64,000 bases of DNA, taken from Isoperla grammatica. Its lineage: Eukaryota; Arthropoda; Insecta; Plecoptera; Perlodidae. Each line of letters opens with the position of its first letter. Within the stretch, counting starts at the first letter, position 1. Positions 57,801-64,000 of this stretch are shown in pieces. The DNA is taken from the NCBI GenBank assembly GCA_945910005.1, contig OX246743.1:632122-696121 (forward strand), written 5' to 3'. A model generated the notes under the pieces. The model saw nothing but the letters and a program-made list of their open reading frames with translations, was not told the DNA's origin and did not search any database. Position numbers and translations under genes: made by a program.

Positions 57801-58116
57801 AGGTCCACGCCTTGACCATAGCACTCGTAGTTCTCTCCGTCAGACATGCTGGAGCACTGGCTGCAATAGACAGACAAGACATATTAGACACACATTGGAG
57901 GGGGTCAGCTCTAGGTCCACGCCTTGACCATAGCACTCGTAGTTCTCTCCGTCAGACATGCTGCAGCACTGGCTGCAATAGACAGACAAGACATATTAGA
58001 CACACATTGGAGGGGGTCAGCTCTAGGTCCACGCCTTGACCATAGCACTCGTAGTTCTCTCCGTCAGACATGCTGGAGCACTGGCTGCAATAGACAGACA
58101 AGACATATTAGACACA
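54768..58116 (-). repeat. 112-bp minisatellite made of a nuf splice acceptor plus truncated exon, 30 copies
   Basis: Thirty copies occur at a 112-bp period; one copy near 55122 is 114 bp. On the minus strand each unit is about 45-50 bp of intron end, with a possible branch site (gtctaatatg), a pyrimidine-rich tract and ttgcag. This is followed by about 62 bp of the 54664-54834 exon through GTGGACCTAGAGCTG. The lowest-coordinate copy is the real exon. Unit boundaries fit a tandem duplication across the short repeat CAG. Copies are nearly identical. The two nearest the real exon share a synonymous GAT where the others have GAC. Since 112 is not a multiple of three, reading out of a decoy copy into the next one reaches TGA. 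The 75-codon plus-strand frames through the array have no sign of being genes. Confidence 0.95.
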
Positions 58117-58400
58117 TTTAAGTTAGTTAGATAATCTTTATTTGTCAGAATGAGATGACAAAAAAATAGCTAAGTGCACTTTTAGTTACTTTTTCCCGTC
58201 AACAAAACTTTTGAATGGAGGTAAGTGAGAAAATATAAGCCGTTGTTACACAAATCGAGCAAAGACTGTACTTGGAACTAAAAAGAGTATTTTAACTCAA
58301 TTTCACCGAAAATGGCCATACTGCCGAATGTCGCTAAATAGTATTAAGACATGATCGGCTAGAAATACACGCCAAGCATTGTATTACGCACTGTGATTTT

Positions 58401-59139
58401 TAAGCGAGCGAAGCGAGCGTCTCCACGAGACTCTTATGGCACTTCGATCTGTTTTTGTTTTTTTTTTTTTGTTTTTTTTATGTCCGTCGATAGCGGTCGA
58501 ACAGAAAGTCCGATCAACTTGAAATTTAGACCATCTACAAGCCTCGATGTGGATTGAAGGTGTATAGTTTTGAGGCAAAATCGTTTGAAAAGTTACAAAG
58601 TTACACCATAGTTACTGCAAAATATTTTTGTAAAACAAAATGGCGGCAAAATGTGAGATAGCCATATTTTTTTAAAGCTTTTTCCGGTCACGAATATGTT
58701 CATTTAATGGCTATCTGATCAATATTGGCAAAGTTACACAAAAGTTACTCGAAAATATTTTTCTGAAACACGGTAACAGCAAAATGTGAGGTGGCTATCT
58801 TGTAGTAAATTGTCGTCCGGTCACGAATATACTAATTTAAACGCAATCGGATACGTATTAGAGGCAGAAATTACATTTCTTTTGCTGTCAATAGCTGTTA
58901 GTAACGGTGGCGGACCGCGGCGAAAACATGACAACGAAAATTCTTAGCAACGCACATTGCACTGCATTCAACAATATCGAAAATTATAATAGCTATGGAA
59001 ATTAGACAAAAAATTTGCAATGTGCATTCTTTAATTGTTGTTAATTGTTGTTTTTATTAGCTTTGAGATCTTTTCGCCAGAACGTTCGTAGATATGGACG
59101 CGCTCGCTTATCAACGCGTCAAACAGAGCGTTTTCCTAG
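58401..59139 (+). mobile_element. Dispersed non-coding element, copy 2 (possibly Helitron-like)
   Basis: It has the same ends as the 32505-33021 copy (aagcgagcgaagcgagcgtc ... agagcgttttcctag, then T) but is longer, with an extra middle segment at about 58610-58890. No protein is encoded. Confidence 0.65.
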
Positions 59140-59265
59140 TAATTAAAACAGGGCTTTATAAAAACAAAATACATTTTTGTAAGTTAACAACTACTTCAAA
59201 GTTCAAATCCAAAAATTACAAAATCAGTTTTTTAAGGTACGCACAACTGACGTAACAGCCGAACT

Positions 59266-59502
59266 GCAACAATGGAATAAATTAATTGAACTGGTGGACA
59301 AACAACAAGCTGTCATGGTAATATTTTTGCAAATAATGAGGATAAACAATTAGTTGAAACGATAGTAACTGCTCGCCAGTTAAAATCATGTTCAGTAATG
59401 GAAAGCAACTGCCTGAACATTTGTTTTTTCCAACTTCATATAACTTCATATTTTTTTCACAGCTTGTTCGTCCATCGGTTCAATTCATTTGTTTCATTGT
59501 AA
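59266..59502. mobile_element. Foldback MITE, family member 2 of the 18314 type
   Basis: The arms caacaatggaataaattaat, then gaactggtggacaaacaa, pair with gtccatcggttcaattcatt, then gtttcattg. The outer ends seen in the 18314 copy are missing. Confidence 0.65.
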
Positions 59503-60167
59503 CTTTGACTTTTCCCTAACTTTGAATTTTTCATTATAGGTTAAAAGTTAAAACTGAACGTGGTTGGTTGGTTTAACCGCAAAATGGAGCATAATTCCAC
59601 ACATTATAATGAGAACTATAGAAACAATATTATCTTTCGTGATAGTGCAAATGAAATCGGTCTTTGGGTGAGGGGGGAGGGGAAGGGGGGGGGGGGAGAA
59701 AGCTCTATAGCCGCTGCACGCGAGTAACAACAACATCTCTTCTCTTACTTGTGAACAGAGACGGGGGCAGATGAGGGTGGGGGTAATAATGTGCTTCGTA
59801 CACGTAGAGCGCACAATTAACTATAGCTATCTACTTGGAATACTAACAAGGAGTGTTATGTGATGTCTAAGAATGGTGAGCAGAGAATAATTGTAGCGCT
59901 CGCGCTTTCAATCAACTGTCATCTGAAGTTGTATCATTGTATGTGTACATATCATAATTATTATATTTTTAGAATTACAGGAAAATAAATGTTTATGTGC
60001 TGCATTTCAATTGAGCAAAATCGGAATATTTGGGTTGTGTTATTGAAATGGAATGAAAAACAAAATTTAAGATGTTACTGAAATTGTTTGAAAACGTTTA
60101 TAATGAATTTATGATATTGACATTCTTTTAAAATCAAAAAGGAAAAGGTGCGATACTTTTCCAGAAA

Positions 60168-60681
60168 GTGACATCTGCTAACAGGTGGATCCACAATAAG
60201 GCGGGACTCTCTTGCTCTGAATGGAGAGATGCCATCAAGATGACGTGTAACGTGGTTCCCGTAAGAACCGTCCCTGACAGGAGCCAAGGTACTAACCGCT
60301 GTAGACATTGCAGCGAGTTTGAAACCCTTGCCCATGTACTTTGGTTACTGTCAGCACGGCGAAAAGATGAGGGAATCCCGTCATCATGAAGTGCGCCATA
60401 AAATAGCCCAGGCTCTTCGTAAAAAGAAATATGAAGTCTATGAAGAAGTGCATGGTCTTTCTACGTCAGGGGGCACGAGGCGAATTGACATCATCGCAAT
60501 TGATCGGGGGACGTCGGAGGGATGCATTCTTGATCCCTCTATCCGCTTTGAGGATCACCTGGGACAAGCGGAGGAGGTTGATCTTGAAAAGCAGGGGATC
60601 TATAACCCGACTGGTGCCTATTATAAGACCTATTACAATCTGAAGAATATCAGAGTTACAGGTCTTATGATAGGTGCTTAG
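60168..60681 (+). pseudogene. 5'-truncated, frameshifted fragment of an R2-like non-LTR retrotransposon
   Basis: This is the C-terminal part of a reverse transcriptase/endonuclease polyprotein. A CCHC finger (CRHCSEFETLAHVL, continuing to YC in another frame) is followed by a restriction-like endonuclease segment with RRIDIIAID and CILDPSIRFE, then NPTGAYYKTYYNL at the end. The reading frame changes by one base near 60340-60350, within the finger. Everything upstream is missing. A 3'UTR with aataaagtttgtt near 60945 follows, and 60682-60960 is probably part of the element. It cannot make a working protein. Confidence 0.75.
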
Positions 60682-60960
60682 GGGTACAATCCCTGGCTTT
60701 TTCGAGGAATTCCGGAAGACGTTCAAATTACCATCAAGTCTCACCGAAGAAATTGTTCTGGCCGTATTGCGATGGTCTATTTTCATCTTTAGGCACCATT
60801 TGTATTCTTAATTTTGTTTAGTGTATATATGAATTGTATTTTGTAATTAGTGTTGTGTATAAGTGTAATTTGTTTCTATTTTCGTTTTGATATAAATTGT
60901 TTGTTATTCTGTGTCTTACGGCAACAGCTATGGCTGCAGAAACCAATAAAGTTTGTTACA

Positions 60961-61676
60961 ATATTGAAACTGTTTGGAATGTGTTATTAACATTGTTTTA
61001 AAATTTATAAAAAAATAAGATGTTAGAAAAATTGTCGGAAAATCAGAACAATTTACATGATATGGAAATTTCAGTATTTCATAACCAGTGAAGAACGTAT
61101 CGTGTATTTTGTGCCTTGTTGCCATGACAGCTCTGAAGTTATCGTTCACAAATACGCGAGTATCACATAGGCGACATAGATTTAAGTAAATAGATAAAGT
61201 TAAGAACCCCAGCCCAAACGGGGTATACAGCCCAGGACCTTGATAACCCCACAAGTCCAACGAGCCACACAGTGAATGTTTGATACGAGTGCTTCCAGAT
61301 GTCAAATGAAAGTCTTCGAAAGTAAGATGGACGCGGTTTCCTTCGAGGAATAACTGTAAGACATGTTGATTGATCAATTGAAGACAGACGACAACTCAGT
61401 ACAACTAGTTTTACCGGCTGTGATGGGCGTCCATGTATGGTTGCTACTTTAATGTGAACATTGCACGGCTGCCAGTTTGCCCACTACACGCATTGTACCC
61501 ATTTATTATCTGGATTGACTGTTTTGTGCGGGCGTCATAAATAAACATAAATAAATAAATATGTTTACACATATGATAATTCGTGTTTTGTGGTTTTAGC
61601 CCACGTATTGTGAAGTATTTTTTACTTACTTCGTTTCACGACGTCTCGCAAAAATAACCAATTATATATTATGAAT
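60961..61676. other. No recognised feature
   Basis: AT-rich sequence with short taaataaata runs at about 61545. No exon of nuf was found here, although the upstream exon must lie at or beyond these coordinates. Confidence 0.4.
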
Positions 61677-61720
61677 TACTAGGAAAACGCTCCGCGTTGA
61701 CAGATGAGCGATTTTTTCAA
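61677..61720 (-). mobile_element. 3'-end fragment of the dispersed (possibly Helitron-like) element
   Basis: On the minus strand the sequence reads cgctcatctgtcaacgcgga, then gcgttttcctag, then TA, the same terminal block as at 33021 and 59139. No 5' part was found. Confidence 0.55.
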
Positions 61721-61837
61721 TGTATCAAATCAAATAAATCATTTGCATATCATATTACTCTTTAAAAATAAAAATACCTTTATAATAAACATATGATTTT
61801 TTTACATGATGGCGGATCAAGTTACAACCTTATTACT

Positions 61838-63236
61838 TAAAGGCAGTGTCCCGGTTTGAAGCGATGGATGATTATGTGATAAAGACCCAATAGAAAATAG
61901 TAATTAAGAAAAAATCTCGTAAATCGGTTCAGCGGTTCATTGATAATGAGGGAAAACTTATTTTCGAGCGAGGTCGATTGTGGCGCGAAAACTACGTCAC
62001 AGCGGGGCAGGTTTGAATTGTCTACGCGGCCTTCAATGCAACCCTCGCAGCTGCCAGCCCCGCCTTTAGAGGGCAACGTACGGTTTATTCGTTTATTACG
62101 TTATTTTTAGAAAGTGTCAGTCAGTCCAGAATGTGTTCATCCCTAATGTTTCGAACCAAAATACACAGTCGAAGAAATTGACCAAAACGACGGAATAACG
62201 TGATCAAGAGTGCGAAGTGCAAAACATTTGAAGGCAGAGTTTGGAACACGGAACCGGACGGAACGGTGCACACGTCGGCAATGCGGTGACTGTTATGGAC
62301 ATGGATTTAGTATCAAGAATCTGAATCAATTAAAGTAGTAGGCTAAGCATTGACTTGAGAGTGTACAACAATTCATTCATTTTCGAAAAAATAATTTTAG
62401 ACTTGGACAGTTTGAAGTTTGAACACAGTTCGGCAGACGATTCCGTGTTACGCATGCGTGCAGACGGTGAAATACCTCAAACTTGTTTCGAACAAAATGT
62501 GGAGACACTTTGCGTAACGATTATTTGTGTATTGGATGAAGTCTTGAGAGTCATTTGGTAAAGACAAGAGGGTAGTTATTCCTCGTGTGTCGCGAGCGCC
62601 GTCAAGAAAGAGTACCTGGAAGCAAACAGCGTGTATACGGAGTACGGACCAAAACCGCCCAAGGGGAAGAAGCATTATAAAATTCGGTTTTGAATAGGGA
62701 TTTGCGTAGTTAACAGATATATTTTCTTTCTCTTGCATAGACCAACTACACATACAGTTTTAGTAGGCTGGAAATGTTTTCTTTTTAGTTTTTACTACTC
62801 GTAACCACCTTTTGTATATTATGCGGTATGCCTAAATATTTTTCAATGCTTGGAAATAAATAAAATACAAGCCCGATCTTTGCACTTTGCTGTTGTACAC
62901 TGAAAAACAACACACGAACCAACCATGTTTGTAATTTACTGTACACGTATTAAAATACATTTCCGTACATTATTCTCAGTGAAGATGCGATGAGTGAGAG
63001 TAAGGGTTTGCTTTGACATGACACGAACTGTCGGACGGCGCTGGCTGCGGGGTTGTCGGGGCGAGCCGGCCTTGCCCCGCTGTGACGTCACGGCTAGTGA
63101 CGTCACAAAAACTTAAAACAGCCTTCCTGCCCAAACGGTTCCACCATTCTCAATAAAATTTGCGCTCGATTTTTTTTAATTTTTTGTCTGATTTATTGAA
63201 GGGCACATTTACCAAACCAAAAGTAGGGCTTTAAGT
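61838..63236. mobile_element. Possible DNA element with degenerate inverted ends
   Basis: The left end cttaaaggcagtgtcccggt and right end (complement of agtagggctttaag) are weakly inverted. Inside them tacgtcacagcggggcagg at about 61993 and ccttgccccgctgtgacgtc at about 63070 are well-matched inverted blocks. No transposase was seen. The sequence between is otherwise unrecognised. Confidence 0.35.
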
Positions 63237-63425
63237 ATATTATTTCTTGATATGTTGCTAATAAATGCACGAAATATTATTTAAATCCGTTCAGAAGTAT
63301 TCTTTAAAGAAATTAAAACCTTCAAGTTGATGGATTTCCGCATAATTTCATTCGACCGTGGTTTACTCAATAGGCTCTAATTCATAAACTATTGAACCTA
63401 TCAGTAAATGGAAAGTTCCATAATT

Positions 63426-63600
63426 AGATGAGCGTAGCGAAGCGGAGTGAATCTCTCCATACAACTCGATCGGCGCTTTGTCTGTGTGTCTGTATGTATG
63501 TATGTATGTCTGTATGTGCGCTAAATTTTGTTCGTCGCGCACAGGTCAAACGGCTTGACGTATTCGGTTGAAATTTTCGGGCAACGTTTGTGACCATTAA
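63426..63600 (+). repeat. Dispersed repeat resembling the 5' part of the aagcgagcg family
   Basis: The motif gagcgtagcgaagcggagtg is followed by a (tgtatg)n stretch and then gtcaaacggcttgacgtatt, then cggttgaaattttcgggc. The pattern (gcgaagcg head, then a tgaaatttt segment) parallels the copies at 32505 and 58401, but the sequence is different. The remainder to 64000 shows nothing recognisable. Confidence 0.4.
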
Positions 63601-64000
63601 ACTCGATGCTGTTAACATAACCAGCAAAATTCGTCAAAATGCCAACCTACAAAAAATAAATTACTGAAAAATAAAATTTGTTTATTTATTTAATTAAATG
63701 AAAACTTACAAACGGATTTTAATGATGTTTCACTAATAGATTATCATCAACAGTACCAACACTTGACAATAGTTTCAATATTGTAAATTCATCCGCCATG
63801 TTATAAAAAAATATTGTTTTTTTACGGTAATAATTTTTTCATTTTTACAGTGTTCCACCGATATCATTCGCATTTGCGGATCTTTGCAGTTAAATGCACA
63901 TAATAAACACAAAAATAGCGATTGCAATCATACCTTTCTCATTATTATTTGGAATCTCGATAGCTGTCATAAAAAGGCTACAATGACGTAAGATGCCAAC

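Noticed and set aside
54786..58121. Series of 75-codon plus-strand frames (MTIALVVLSVRHAG...)
   Set aside because: They are antisense to the amplified nuf exon and splice site, and result from the 112-bp repetition.
60928..61377. 149-codon minus-strand frame
   Set aside because: The sequence is AT-rich with no recognisable motif or splice signals. It probably arises by chance beside the R2-like remnant.

Overview
The window is eukaryotic nuclear DNA, almost certainly from an arthropod (possibly a crustacean, but this is not proven). It is AT-rich, intron-dominated and crowded with repeats. It carries one host gene, split into small exons on the minus strand across about 53 kb. I recognise it as nuclear fallout (nuf), the arthropod Rab11-FIP3/4 class of Rab11 effector. 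Six consecutive exons and one likely alternative first exon can be placed: 54834-54664, 51688-51644, 31645-31607, 25016-24899, alternative first exon 13523-13281, 2409-2306 and 1581-1441. All have consensus splice sites and matching phases. Both ends of the gene, including the C-terminal Rab-binding domain, lie outside the window.

The introns hold almost everything else. Five minisatellite arrays make up roughly a fifth of the window: a 30/28-bp array rich in CCAAT motifs (28.16-29.13 kb), a 146-bp array (29.54-31.14 kb), an 86-bp array (35.0-39.9 kb), an indel-free 85-bp array (48.46-50.99 kb) and a 112-bp array (54.77-58.12 kb). The 112-bp array is the most striking. Its unit is the 3' end of a nuf intron, with acceptor site, plus the first part of a nuf coding exon. 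The real exon is therefore preceded by 29 decoy copies of its own splice acceptor and 5' coding sequence.

Mobile elements include one apparently intact Jockey-clade non-LTR retrotransposon (39913-45362, minus strand). It has overlapping ORF1 and ORF2, tandem 5'UTR monomers and a 13-bp target duplication, and it sits inside the 86-bp array. There is also a decayed 3' fragment of an R2-like element (60.17-60.96 kb), several tRNA-derived SINEs, three to four hAT-type non-autonomous elements (two nested, with perfect 8-bp target duplications), a Tigger/pogo-like element and many foldback elements or MITEs. Poly-G/poly-C runs of 10-20 nt recur throughout.

Nothing bacterial, no CRISPR array and no second host gene was found. 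Calls rest on splice logic, reading frames, motifs and repeat structure read by eye; family names come from recognition, not from a search.
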